A stretch of DNA of 64,000 nt from Brachyspira aalborgi (lineage in GTDB: Bacteria > Spirochaetota > Brachyspiria > Brachyspirales > Brachyspiraceae): NCBI RefSeq assembly GCF_008016455.1, contig NZ_SAXU01000001.1, forward strand, positions 186,001 to 250,000. The letters run 5' to 3'. Below, piece by piece: positions 35,271 through 44,529 of this stretch. Both the position numbers and the translations under genes were made by a program. The notes below the pieces were generated by a model. That model was not told where the DNA came from and searched no databases. It was given only the letters and a program-made list of their open reading frames with translations. Every line of letters starts with the position of its first letter. The first letter of the stretch is position 1.

Positions 35271-36920
35271 TTATAAACTAACTTCTTTTTTACCCGTTAA
35301 TTTGAAAAATATTATAAGAGATATAATAGTCGATATTGTAAGTATCGTAGAAAGCGCCGCCGCTGTTCCATAGCTTGCTCTTATAACTTCTTGGTAAATA
35401 GAAACTGCCATAGTCCTAGATTTTCCCGTATATAATATTACAGAAGAACTTAATTCGTTTATTACAGTTATCCAACTTAAAATCGCTCCCGACATAACTC
35501 CAGGAAGCATCATCATAGCGGTTATTTTAAAGAAAGTTTTAACCTGCGAAGCTCCTAAACTTATTGAAGCTTCTTCCATGCTCACGCTTATTTGATAGAG
35601 TATTGCCGAACTTGACCTTAAAGTATATGGCATTCTTCTAATAACTAAAGAAATTATTATTATCATTGCCGTTCCGCTTAATATTATAGGCGGTTTATTG
35701 AAAGCCAAAAGCAAAGTTATTCCTAAAACCGAACCAGGAATTATATAAGGAAACATTGTAATCGTATCTATTATGCTAGTTAATATATTTTTTCTTCTGA
35801 TTGATATATAAGCTATAAACATACCGACTATTACTATTATAAATATAGTTATAAGTCCGTAAAGATAAGTATTTTTAATCGAAGTTCCCAAAGACGAGAA
35901 TATAGTAATATAACTGTCAAAAGAAAATCCTTTAACAAATACCGCTCTGTTTGTCTTTAAAAATGAAGTATAAATAACCGTAATTTGAGGTATTATAGAT
36001 AAAAATACTATCAAATATAAAAATATATGAACGAATATAGACATTATTCCTTTTATTTCTTTAGGTTTAATCGGATTTAGAGAACTCATTGTAAACGATT
36101 TTTTATTGACAAAATATTTTTGAGTTATAAACATTAAAGCCGTTATAAATACCATTATGCTTGCCATAGACGCCGAAAAGTTTGCATTTCCTCCAACCTC
36201 GCTTACGAATTCGGAATATATCATTGTAGGCATTGTTCTAAATCCTTCGCCTATAAGCATAGGAGTTCCAAAATCGGCTAATGCGTTCATAAATACAAGC
36301 AAAGCTCCCGCCAATATTGTGGGAGTTATTAAAGGAATCGCTATAGTCGCAACTTTCTTAAAAGGCGAACATCCTAAACTTTCCGCAGCTTCCATAAGAG
36401 AAACATCTATTTTGCTTAAAGCTCCCGAAACATACATAAAAATAAAAGGATATAATTTTAAAGTAAAAACTAAAAGTATTCCGCCAAAACCGTATATTGT
36501 CGGAGTCGTTATTCCTAAATTTGCAAAAAATTTTGTTATTACTCCGCTTCTTCCAAGTAAAAGTATCCAAGAATAAGCGCCGATAAAAGCGGGCGACATC
36601 ATAGATATAATAATCAAAATTTGTAAAAAAGTTTTTCCTTTTATTTTGTAAACGCTCATAAAATATGCCATAGGAGTTCCTAAACATATAGTTAAAATCG
36701 TTACGCATATAGTTACCAAAAAACTATTTCCCAAAGCTTGATAATAATATTTTCTGCTAAAAAATTTAAGAAAATTATCTAAAGTCCAAGCTCCCGTTTC
36801 AGGATTCTTAAAACTGCTTAAAAATAAAGAAAGCAAAGGATATACTAAAAATAAAGCAAATACTAAAGCTATTATTAAAGTAATCGAAGTCCAAAAATCT
36901 ATTCTAAATTTTTTATTCAT
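35271..36920 (-). CDS. Iron ABC transporter permease (two fused permease halves)
   Basis: 549 residues with about 12 spans. Two BPD_transp_1 halves each carry the EAA-type loop: EAAESLGCSPFKKVATIAIPLI (about residues 188-209) and EASISLGASQVKTFFKITAMMMLPG (about 450-474). This is the FbpB/AfuB design, one polypeptide replacing a permease pair. It is last of the bit operon and its ATG overlaps the ATPase gene's end by 8 bases. In the published bit operon two permease genes (bitE, bitF) are described as I recall it; here they would correspond to one fused gene. No symbol is given for that reason. Confidence 0.9.
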   Translation of the reverse strand: MNKKFRIDFWTSITLIIALVFALFLVYPLLSLFLSSFKNPETGAWTLDNFLKFFSRKYYYQALGNSFLVTICVTILTICLGTPMAYFMSVYKIKGKTFLQILIIISMMSPAFIGAYSWILLLGRSGVITKFFANLGITTPTIYGFGGILLVFTLKLYPFIFMYVSGALSKIDVSLMEAAESLGCSPFKKVATIAIPLITPTILAGALLVFMNALADFGTPMLIGEGFRTMPTMIYSEFVSEVGGNANFSASMASIMVFITALMFITQKYFVNKKSFTMSSLNPIKPKEIKGIMSIFVHIFLYLIVFLSIIPQITVIYTSFLKTNRAVFVKGFSFDSYITIFSSLGTSIKNTYLYGLITIFIIVIVGMFIAYISIRRKNILTSIIDTITMFPYIIPGSVLGITLLLAFNKPPIILSGTAMIIIISLVIRRMPYTLRSSSAILYQISVSMEEASISLGASQVKTFFKITAMMMLPGVMSGAILSWITVINELSSSVILYTGKSRTMAVSIYQEVIRASYGTAAALSTILTISTIISLIIFFKLTGKKEVSL

Positions 36921-38037
36921 ATTTTTTAACTCCTTTTATAAGACTCTTTTCCATATCGAGAGTAAAGACATTTATTTTTTTAGGATTTGGTTTTAAGTTA
37001 ATCGTTTCATTAACTTCGTATATTTTATCTAAAGACGCGGAATCTTGAGAATATTCTATACTTGGCTGTTCGGGAATAACTTCTTTATCTTCAAATTGCA
37101 AAGAATAATTTATATATTTTCCTAAAAAAGTTTTTGTAATTACTTTCGCTTTCATGCTTTCTTCCGTAATTTTTGCAAGGCTAAACTCTTCAGGTCTTAT
37201 AGCCGCTATAACCTCGTCTCCGTCTTCAATATTGTCTAAATTATCCATTTCTAATTTATATCCGTTTTTGAATATTAAACCGCTTTCATTTGAAGATTTA
37301 TATATTTTCGCGTAAAATAGATTAGAATGTCCTATAAAAGTGGCGACAAAAACATTTGAAGGACGCGAATATATTGAAACGGGATTTCCAACTTGCTGTA
37401 TTATTCCGTCTTTCATTACGGCTATTCTATCCGAAACGGCTAAAGCTTCCTCTTGGTCATGAGTTACATAAACCGTAGTAATTCCGACATGCCTTTGAAT
37501 ATCTTTTATGGCGCTTCTCATTTCTATTCTTAATTTTGCATCCAAATTTGAAAGAGGCTCATCCATTAAAAGAACATTCGGCGTTATAACTATAGCTCTT
37601 GCCAAAGCGACTCTCTGCTGTTGTCCTCCCGATAATCTTTCGGGAAGTCTGTTTTGATATTCTTCTATCTTTACAACCTCAAGCATTTCATCGACTTTTT
37701 TCTTCATAGAATTTTTATCTTCTTTTCTTAATTTTAATCCGTATTCTACATTTTCCCTAACCGTCATATGAGGAAAAATTGCATAATTTTGAAATACCAT
37801 GCCGATATTTCTTTTATGCGCGGGAATATCGTTTATAATATCCTCGTCAAATTTTATTTTTCCGTCCTCTATTGAATTGAATCCTGCAATCATACGAAGT
37901 AAAGTAGTTTTACCGCAACCCGAAGGTCCAAGCAAAGTAAAGAATTCTCCATTTTTTATATTTAGAGATAGATTTGGTATTATGGTTAATTTATCATATC
38001 TTTTAACCACATTTTCTACAGATATTGATACGCTCAT
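36913..38037 (-). CDS. bitD: Iron ABC transporter ATP-binding protein
   Basis: 374 residues. Walker A LGPSGCGKTTLLRM (~residue 36), Q-loop VFQNYAIF, signature LSGGQQQRVALARAI, Walker B VLLMDEPLSNLDAKL and His-loop YVTHDQEEALAVSD, followed by a C-terminal TOBE-type domain (~245-350). This is the FbpC/PotA class. It powers the two-domain permease encoded next and is preceded by three binding lipoproteins, the same gene order as bitABCD of Brachyspira. The symbol rests on that context. Confidence 0.92.
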   Translation of the reverse strand: MSVSISVENVVKRYDKLTIIPNLSLNIKNGEFFTLLGPSGCGKTTLLRMIAGFNSIEDGKIKFDEDIINDIPAHKRNIGMVFQNYAIFPHMTVRENVEYGLKLRKEDKNSMKKKVDEMLEVVKIEEYQNRLPERLSGGQQQRVALARAIVITPNVLLMDEPLSNLDAKLRIEMRSAIKDIQRHVGITTVYVTHDQEEALAVSDRIAVMKDGIIQQVGNPVSIYSRPSNVFVATFIGHSNLFYAKIYKSSNESGLIFKNGYKLEMDNLDNIEDGDEVIAAIRPEEFSLAKITEESMKAKVITKTFLGKYINYSLQFEDKEVIPEQPSIEYSQDSASLDKIYEVNETINLKPNPKKINVFTLDMEKSLIKGVKKYE

Positions 38038-38098
38038 TTTTTCCTCTTTTTTTATTTATTATTTATTTAATTTTTTATTATTAATATTTAATTAAATA

Positions 38099-39100
38099 TT
38101 AAATTCCCGTAAATATATCTTTAAATTTATTTAGCCAATTTTGTTTATTCGCTTCAACCGTAGCGTCATCGTCTTTTATAACATTTATTTTATCAACAGA
38201 AAGTAATATTTCAGAAGGTGGCAAATCGTCTCTCACGCTTCTTCTATTTAATTTTTCGTTAATAGTTTTTTGAGCGTCATAACTTGTGGCATAATCTACA
38301 AATTTTTTAGCATTTTCCATATTTTTAGCGTTTTTAATAATATATATTCCGTCAGCCTTGAAAACAACGCCTTCTTTCATATATACTAATTTTACGGGAG
38401 AGCCTGAAACTACATAATTAGCGCCGCCTTCCTCAAAAGTTAAACCTACGGTATATTCTCCGTCCGCAACTCCTTTATAAACGGCAGAAGAACCGCTTAG
38501 TAATTTGCCGTCTAAATTCGCGCATAATTTTTTAACATAATCCCAACCTTTTTCGGGATTTCCATTTCCCATAGCGTAAAGCATATTAACCAAATGCTCG
38601 AAAGAAGAGGAAGAAGCCGAAGGGTCGGCGCAAGCTATTTTTCCTTTTAATGCTGGATTTAATAAATCTTCATAACCTTCAATTTTTATATTTTTCGATA
38701 AATTTGTATTAACCATTAAAACGCTTGGAATAGTAGTAAATCTCGTTATCGGTCCTTCAACATTTTTGTAGAATTCTGCAATATTCACTTCGTTTGTGGA
38801 AGTATAATTTTCAAATAAATCCATTTTTAATCTTATGGTATTTAAACTTCCGCCCCAAAGTATATCTCCCAAAGGATTATCTTTTTCGGATTCTACTCTT
38901 TTAAGCAATTCTCCCGTTCCTGCGGCTATTACATCGACATTTATACCTGGATTTTTAGCCTTAAAATCGTCTACCAAAGGATTAATAAAATCCAAAGGAT
39001 GTGGACAATAAATTACAAGAGCGTTACTTGACTCCGATTTTTCGCTTGAGCAACCAAAACATAAACTTAATACGATTAAAATACTTATTATTTTCTTCAT
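38099..39100 (-). CDS. bitC: Iron-binding lipoprotein, third paralogue
   Basis: 333 residues, periplasmic-binding-protein fold of the FbpA/AfuA type. A lipobox Cys17 (CFGCSSEKS) anchors it. ALVIYCPHPLDFINPLVDDFKAKNPGI opens the first lobe, and GKLLSGSSAVYKGVADGEYTVGLTFEEGG lies in the second. It delivers ferric iron to the permease (family knowledge). A central ~120-base block is almost identical to that of the first gene and to a lesser degree the second, a sign of gene conversion. Third of the three tandem binding-protein genes. Confidence 0.9.
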   Translation of the reverse strand: MKKIISILIVLSLCFGCSSEKSESSNALVIYCPHPLDFINPLVDDFKAKNPGINVDVIAAGTGELLKRVESEKDNPLGDILWGGSLNTIRLKMDLFENYTSTNEVNIAEFYKNVEGPITRFTTIPSVLMVNTNLSKNIKIEGYEDLLNPALKGKIACADPSASSSSFEHLVNMLYAMGNGNPEKGWDYVKKLCANLDGKLLSGSSAVYKGVADGEYTVGLTFEEGGANYVVSGSPVKLVYMKEGVVFKADGIYIIKNAKNMENAKKFVDYATSYDAQKTINEKLNRRSVRDDLPPSEILLSVDKINVIKDDDATVEANKQNWLNKFKDIFTGI

Positions 39101-39157
39101 TTTTGTATCTCCTTTTATTTAAAAAATAATATTAAAAAATTTTATATTTATACCATT

Positions 39158-40165
39158 TTATATGCTGGTAAAAATATCTCTAAATTTATCGAGCCATTTT
39201 TGTTTATTGGCTTCTACTATATCTTCATTATCTTCTATTACATTTATCTTATCAATAGATAGAAGTATTTCAGAAGGAGGTAAATCGTTTCGGATAGCTC
39301 TTCTGTTTAGCTTTTCATTAACCATTTTTTGAGCGTCATAACTTGTTAGATAATCAATAAATTTTTTAGCGTTTTCCATATTTTTAGCATTTTTAACCAC
39401 AGATACTACATTAGGTTTTACTATTACGCCTTCTTTCATATATACTAATTTTACAGGAGAACCAGACGCTACATAACTAGCCCCTCCTTCCTCAAAAGTC
39501 AAACCGACTGCATACTCTCCATCCGCAACGCCTTTATAAACTGCCGAAGAACCGCTTAATAATTTGCCGTCTAAATTCGCGCATAATTTTTTAACATAAT
39601 CCCAACCTTTTTCAGGGTCTCCATTTCCCATAGCGTAAAGCATATTATCTAAATGTTCAAAAGAAGACGCAGAAGTTAAAGGGTCGGCGCAAGCTATTTT
39701 TCCTTTTAATGCTGGATTTAATAAATCCGCGTAGCCTTCAATTTTTATATTTTTTGCCAAATTTGTATGAACCATAATAACGCTTGGCATAGTTGTAAAT
39801 CTGGTTATACTTCCTTCAACATTTTTATATTCTTCTAAAAAGCTTGCTTCGTTTGTAGTAATATAATTTTCAAATAAATCTGCTTTAGGTTTTATAGTGT
39901 TTAGACTTCCGCCCCAAAATACATCTCCCAAAGGATTAGATTTTTCAGATTCTACTCTCTTGATAAGCTCGCCTGTTCCTGCGGCTATTACATCCACATT
40001 TATATCTGGATTTTTAGCCTTAAAATCGTCTACTAGTGGATTAACGATAACCAAAGGGTGTGAAACATAAATTACAAGCGCATTTTTTCCCGTATCCGAC
40101 TTTTCGCTTGAGCAACCTAAACATAAACTTAATGTAAATAATGTAGTTATAATTATTCTTTTCAT
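39158..40165 (-). CDS. bitB: Iron-binding lipoprotein, second paralogue
   Basis: 335 residues, close paralogue of its two neighbours. Lipobox Cys18 (LCLGCSSEKS). ALVIYVSHPLVIVNPLVDDFKAK differs from the other two at the first lobe (Val-Ser in place of Cys-Pro/Cys-Ser, and Val-Ile where the others have Asp-Phe or Asp-Leu), so ligand geometry may differ. The conserved second-lobe block SGSSAVYKGVADGEYAVGLTFEEGG is kept. Spaced 42 bases after the first gene and 57 before the third, without terminators. Confidence 0.9.
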   Translation of the reverse strand: MKRIIITTLFTLSLCLGCSSEKSDTGKNALVIYVSHPLVIVNPLVDDFKAKNPDINVDVIAAGTGELIKRVESEKSNPLGDVFWGGSLNTIKPKADLFENYITTNEASFLEEYKNVEGSITRFTTMPSVIMVHTNLAKNIKIEGYADLLNPALKGKIACADPLTSASSFEHLDNMLYAMGNGDPEKGWDYVKKLCANLDGKLLSGSSAVYKGVADGEYAVGLTFEEGGASYVASGSPVKLVYMKEGVIVKPNVVSVVKNAKNMENAKKFIDYLTSYDAQKMVNEKLNRRAIRNDLPPSEILLSIDKINVIEDNEDIVEANKQKWLDKFRDIFTSI

Positions 40166-40207
40166 TTTTTTATTTCTCCTTTTATTTTTAATTTTTATTT
40201 TGAATAA

Positions 40208-41212
40208 TTAAATTCCTGTGTAAATATCTCTAAACTTATCGAGCCATTTTTGACGATTCGATTCTACAAAATCTGGGTCGTCTTTTATTGAATAAATTTC
40301 AGTCATAGGTATTACGACTTCAGAGGAAGAAGCGTCCTTCCTTATAGCTCTTCTATTAACTTTATTAATAAGAATATTTTGAGCGTCTAAACTAACGCAA
40401 TAATCTATAAACTTTTTAGCGTTTTCTAAATTTTTAGCGCCTTTAATAATATAAACGCCTTCGGGTTTTGATATTACGCCCTCTTTCATATATATAACTT
40501 TTACGGGCGAACCTGAAACGACATAATTTATTCCGCCTTCTTCATAAGTTAAACCGACTGCATATTCTCCGTCCGCAACTCCTTTATAAACGGCAGAAGA
40601 ACCGCTTAATAATTTGCCGTCTAAATTCGCGCATAATTTTTTAACATAATCCCAACCTTTTTCAGGATTTCCATTTCCCATAGCGTAAAGCATATTAACC
40701 AAATGCTCGAAAGCGGAAGAGGAAGCCGCAGGGTCAGCCGCCGCTATTTTTCCTTTTAATGCTGGATTTAATAAATCCGCGTAGCCTTCAATTTTTATAT
40801 TTTTTGTTAAATTTGTATTAATCATAATAACGCTTGGAATAAGCGAAAATCTTGTAAAATTTCCCTCTTCGTTTTGAAATTCTTCAAATATATTAATTTC
40901 ATTTGTAGAAATATAACTTTCAAACAATTCGCCTTTTGATTTGACGCTGTTTAAAGTTCCGCCCCAAAGAATATCGCCTAAAGGATTGGTTTTTTCTGCC
41001 TCTATTCTTTTAAGCAATTCTCCCGTTCCTGCAGTTACAACTTCAACGCTTATTTTAGGATTTTTTAATTTGAAATCGTCTAAAATAGTATTCATTAAAT
41101 CTAACGGATGCGAACAGTATATTATTAACTCTTCTTTATCCGAACTTTTGCTTTGCGAACATGATAATATAAATATCGCAATAAATAAAATAATTAAATT
41201 AAGTTTTCTCAT
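40208..41212 (-). CDS. bitA: Iron-binding lipoprotein, first gene of the bit operon
   Basis: 334 residues with lipobox Cys18 (FILSCSQSKSS) and the same binding-protein fold as the next two genes (ELIIYCSHPLDLMNTILDDFKLKNPKI; SGSSAVYKGVADGEYAVGLTYEEGG). AAGGAG lies 6 bases before the ATG, and the ATG overlaps a TGA (ATGA) that ends the +1 frame of the upstream repeat leader. As the first gene of an apparently five-gene unit, its leader would affect the whole importer. Confidence 0.9.
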   Translation of the reverse strand: MRKLNLIILFIAIFILSCSQSKSSDKEELIIYCSHPLDLMNTILDDFKLKNPKISVEVVTAGTGELLKRIEAEKTNPLGDILWGGTLNSVKSKGELFESYISTNEINIFEEFQNEEGNFTRFSLIPSVIMINTNLTKNIKIEGYADLLNPALKGKIAAADPAASSSAFEHLVNMLYAMGNGNPEKGWDYVKKLCANLDGKLLSGSSAVYKGVADGEYAVGLTYEEGGINYVVSGSPVKVIYMKEGVISKPEGVYIIKGAKNLENAKKFIDYCVSLDAQNILINKVNRRAIRKDASSSEVVIPMTEIYSIKDDPDFVESNRQKWLDKFRDIYTGI

Positions 41213-41241
41213 AACTTAACTCCTTGAAAATATTTTTTTAT

Positions 41242-41270
41242 AAAAAGCGTTTTTTTAAGGAATAAACGCC
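41242..41270 (-). terminator. Terminator-like hairpin inside the 5' leader of locus 3
   Basis: Minus strand GCGTTT (41269-41264) pairs with AAACGC (41252-41247), with an additional outer G-T pair, 11-base loop, then five T. It is 30 bases from the bitA start and would work as an attenuator. Confidence 0.7.
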
Positions 41271-41341
41271 AATTATCATTGGAATAGATATTATATAGAA
41301 ATAGATTAATCGATAAATATAATAAAACTTTAAAAATGAAT

Positions 41342-41443
41342 TTATAGGATAGGATAGGATAGGATAGGATAGGATAGGATAGGATAGGATAGGATAGGAT
41401 AGGATAGGATAGGATACCTACCGCATAAGTTTATTAAAGTCAT
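41342..41443 (-). CDS. Leader ORF of locus 3 (33 codons in present frame)
   Basis: ATG at 41443 with AAAGGAA 8-9 bases before it. It reads MTLINLCGRYP and then Ile-Leu-Ser-Tyr-Pro repeats from (ATCCT)14, and stops at TAA 41344-41342 directly after the repeat. The +1 frame beyond (AAA from 41343) is open for 44 codons through the hairpin and RBS, ending in a TGA (41211-41209) that overlaps bitA's ATG. Gain of one unit or loss of two would place the leader in that frame. Confidence 0.78.
   Translation of the reverse strand: MTLINLCGRYPILSYPILSYPILSYPILSYPIL
41346..41415 (-). repeat. Pentanucleotide repeat (ATCCT)14
   Basis: Fourteen perfect copies, 70 bases (AGGAT on the + strand), the longest tract in the window. 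The codons ATC, CTA, TCC, TAT and CCT are all sense; the opposite strand would meet TAG. Confidence 0.98.
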
Positions 41444-41474
41444 ATTATATATTCCTTTTTGTTTATCTATATTA

Positions 41475-41503
41475 AGTATAGTATATAATAAATGATTTGT
41501 CAA
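41475..41503 (-). promoter_or_regulatory. Promoter of repeat-leader locus 3
   Basis: Minus strand: TTGACA (41503-41498), 17-base spacer, TATACT (41480-41475). Transcription should begin near 41468, 25 bases before the leader ATG. Confidence 0.85.
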
Positions 41504-41599
41504 GCGTTTTAAATAAAAAATTTAAAAAAATTTCGTTAAAAAATAATATCGTCATTAATAAATGAATTTTATTCTAATTTTTATAATTAAAATATAAAA

Positions 41600-44356
41600 T
41601 TACCAAGAAATTTGAAGTCCGAAACCTATATAAAAATCGTTAAAAGAAATCTTTTTAAACATTTCAATTCTTTCAGGCATTCTTAAAGCTAATAATATAT
41701 AAGGTTCGCCCGTCACGATATTATAAGATATAACGGGAATACTTGCATTTACCCCTAATTTTACCCCGATAGAATGCATATAATTTTTATCATAATAACC
41801 GTATCTATAAGACAATGAAGCAAAAAAATTGTCAAAATAAATATGACTTAAATTAAATTGAGAGTCAACAAATCCTAAAAGCTCGACATCGCCCGCTAAA
41901 AAATAATTATCTTTAAGATTTTTTAATCGGGAATATGCATGAAATTCTGCGGGAGCTATAGCGTATTTTGTTCCAAATATTTTTGAAGCTCCATCAAATG
42001 CCGCTATTCCGTTTAAAACATAAGCGCCGTAAAAACTCATTCTTAAAGGAATATATCTCGTTTGAAATTGAGTTTTAAAATCTAATCCGAATTTATTATA
42101 TTTTACCGAATACATTGGATATAAAGAAATTTTAATTAAATCGTCTCTATAAGGTTTATCTGCTTTAGTTTTAAAAACAAATGAAGCTTGCAAAGTTGTT
42201 ACAAAAGTCCAAGTATCATATTTCCACTTGAAAGCGCTCGATATATAATTTGGAATTTTATCTTCCGAAAATAAAGCTCCGTATAATATTGGCGATATAA
42301 CAAAATATACTTTATCGCTTTCCGTGTAAAGTTTAAATTGCATATCAATCGAAGAACTTAATTGCCAATAATTATATTCAGAATAAACGACTTGACTGTC
42401 GAAATGAAAATTTAAAGGATACAACAAACCGTAAGAAGTTAGATTAAATTCTGTTTGTAAAAATAATGAAGGAATATCAAGCCCAAGCCATAAATATGCA
42501 GAATTATTTCGAGACGGAGATGCCATATAAGAAAAAATTCCAAATCCGTTTATAAAATATGGAAACGAAGTATTTAATTGAGGCAATGGCGCCCAAGTTG
42601 CAAAAGGTTTTATATATTTAAATTGATTATATTTGCCTAATTCTTTTTTTGGAATAAAATTATATTTTTCAATAGTTTTTGAAGTAAGCGAAATATTTTT
42701 TATTTGAGGTTTTATATTTTCGTCAAACTTCATTAATTTATTGTATTCAGAAAATTTGCCTCTATAATAAAACGAATTATTTGCATAAACGGGCGAGATT
42801 ATTCCTCCCGAAAAATCTTTATCATAAAGTTTTATATTATTTGCATTTAAATCCAATTCTCCCAATTTATAAAATCTATCGTTATTATTATAAGAAAATA
42901 AAAGTTTGCCGTTAGAATATCTTAAATATCTTACAAAATTTAAACTGTCGTCTCTTGTATCTACATATTTTAAGGTTTTTGTTTGATAATTGAAAATCGC
43001 AATATGTCTTATTCCGTAATCGGAAATTATTAAAGCTATATTATTATCGTCAATAACAGTTGGCGATATGTAAGAAAAATTATCATTCGCTTCAAGTAAA
43101 ATTTCTTTATTATTATTTTCGTCAATATAAATTAAAATAGGATTATGCAAATCTTTTCCAATTCCGATAATTCCGTTTTTGAAAAATCTTGTATATTGAA
43201 TATCCGCCCATTTTCTTTTTGTTCTTTTCTTTTTTTCTAAATCGTATTCTTTTACGACATATTTATAAAGTCCGCCGTTATAAGTTAGAGATACGAATAA
43301 AGCTTTTTTACCGTCAGAAGAAATATCTAAACTGTCCGAACTCCTATCAATGTAGAATTCTAATTTTAAATCTTTTTTTTCATTGATTTCATTTCTTTTA
43401 TATTTATAAGAATAAAGCGCTCCAACATTATTATCTATATAATAAACTTTATCTCCGTAGGAAGTCAAATCGCTTATATAAGTTTCTTTATTATTAACTC
43501 TTAACTCTTCGCTCGGGTTTATATTTTCAAGCGCTAAAGAATTTTGAAAATCTCCCCAAACTTCTAAAAAATTCATTCCATAAACTTTTTTAAATGCTCC
43601 GTAAAAACCCGAATTATAAATTAAAAAAGAAAAAGATAATTTTTTTCTCATTACATTCCATAATTCATTATATTTTTCAATTCCAAATCTTTCTTGTAAA
43701 TATTTTGAAAATAATCCGCCATATAAATAATAAGAATCGTAAGGTCTTTTACTCCAAATATCGCTTAATTGTATCGGAGTTTTAAACTTTCCTTCGTAAA
43801 TATCTTGTCTTAATGTTTGTTTAACCAAAGGGTCGTTTGCTCTTCCAAAACCTTTATAACTTTCCATACTCACGCTTATTCCTTCAAGCATAAAAATCGG
43901 AGTATTAAAAAAAAGCATTGAAGCCCAATTTCCCAAAACTTTTGTAGGATAGCCCGCATTTTCAGAAGCCAAACTTAATAAATGCGTAAGCTCATGAATA
44001 AAAGTGCCTTTAAAATTGTCGGCGTCCAACGGTTCGCCCGTTTCAATAGTGTCGAATAAAACCATAGCAGGATAAGGTAGAGGAGTCGCCCAAGCGTTAA
44101 ATATATTCATGTCGGATGTTATAGTAATCGGGATTTTTCCGTCAACTTTGCTATTTAAAATTTTTGAATATTCTTCGTATATTTCGTCTGCAAATTCGGA
44201 TAATTTTTCCGCCGTTCTTCTAGATTCTATTGGAAATATTATTTCAAATTTTTTGGTTTGTATTGTGTATAATTTTCTAAAAGGTTTAAAAATAACATTT
44301 TGAGAATAAGATAATTCAAATATAGCTAAAAATAATAATAAAATAAATCTCTTCAT
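41600..44356 (-). CDS. Exported HExxH protease-like protein with C-terminal barrel-like region
   Basis: 918 residues from ATG 44356, with a signal peptide (MKRFILLLFLAIFELSYSQ). His121-Glu122-x2-His125 (FIHELTHLLSLA) and Glu158 (LEGISVSME) form a gluzincin-type zinc site as in MA-like peptidases. About residues 310-590 hold TolB/DPP-like propeller strands (SSDGKKALFVSLTYNGGLYKY; FARYLRYSNGKLLFSYNN type). The last ~300 residues alternate aromatic strands and end in YIGFGLQISW, like an outer-membrane barrel. A TTG extension to 44416 lacks an RBS and puts a second hydrophobic stretch in front, so it is not used. Surface anchoring is inferred. Confidence 0.72.
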   Translation of the reverse strand: MKRFILLLFLAIFELSYSQNVIFKPFRKLYTIQTKKFEIIFPIESRRTAEKLSEFADEIYEEYSKILNSKVDGKIPITITSDMNIFNAWATPLPYPAMVLFDTIETGEPLDADNFKGTFIHELTHLLSLASENAGYPTKVLGNWASMLFFNTPIFMLEGISVSMESYKGFGRANDPLVKQTLRQDIYEGKFKTPIQLSDIWSKRPYDSYYLYGGLFSKYLQERFGIEKYNELWNVMRKKLSFSFLIYNSGFYGAFKKVYGMNFLEVWGDFQNSLALENINPSEELRVNNKETYISDLTSYGDKVYYIDNNVGALYSYKYKRNEINEKKDLKLEFYIDRSSDSLDISSDGKKALFVSLTYNGGLYKYVVKEYDLEKKKRTKRKWADIQYTRFFKNGIIGIGKDLHNPILIYIDENNNKEILLEANDNFSYISPTVIDDNNIALIISDYGIRHIAIFNYQTKTLKYVDTRDDSLNFVRYLRYSNGKLLFSYNNNDRFYKLGELDLNANNIKLYDKDFSGGIISPVYANNSFYYRGKFSEYNKLMKFDENIKPQIKNISLTSKTIEKYNFIPKKELGKYNQFKYIKPFATWAPLPQLNTSFPYFINGFGIFSYMASPSRNNSAYLWLGLDIPSLFLQTEFNLTSYGLLYPLNFHFDSQVVYSEYNYWQLSSSIDMQFKLYTESDKVYFVISPILYGALFSEDKIPNYISSAFKWKYDTWTFVTTLQASFVFKTKADKPYRDDLIKISLYPMYSVKYNKFGLDFKTQFQTRYIPLRMSFYGAYVLNGIAAFDGASKIFGTKYAIAPAEFHAYSRLKNLKDNYFLAGDVELLGFVDSQFNLSHIYFDNFFASLSYRYGYYDKNYMHSIGVKLGVNASIPVISYNIVTGEPYILLALRMPERIEMFKKISFNDFYIGFGLQISW

Positions 44357-44529
44357 ATATTGTAAATGTAATAAAAATTTTATTAAAATGATAAATCTTA
44401 ATAAATATTTTTTCAAGTATTTATATAAAAATATATAAATAATTTCTATATAAAGTATTGCTATTTTATTATTTTTTATGTATTATTTTAGGCAATATTT
44501 AAATTTTTAATTAAATTAAGGAGTAAAAA

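Larger units (their letters stand above)
41213..41599. other. Regulatory region of the bit operon
   Basis: 387 bases with no separate protein gene. From right to left it holds the promoter, leader ORF, (ATCCT)14 tract, an unusually stop-free stretch, a hairpin and the RBS of the first lipoprotein gene. The part above 41504 is AT-rich sequence after the stop of the HExxH surface protein gene. Confidence 0.8.

Noticed and set aside
41341-41415. CRISPR-like array at the AGGAT tract
   Set aside because: Uninterrupted 5-base units with no spacers and no cas genes; a simple sequence repeat.
44357-44416. TTG-started extension of the HExxH surface protein
   Set aside because: No RBS, and it would put a second hydrophobic segment before a good signal peptide.
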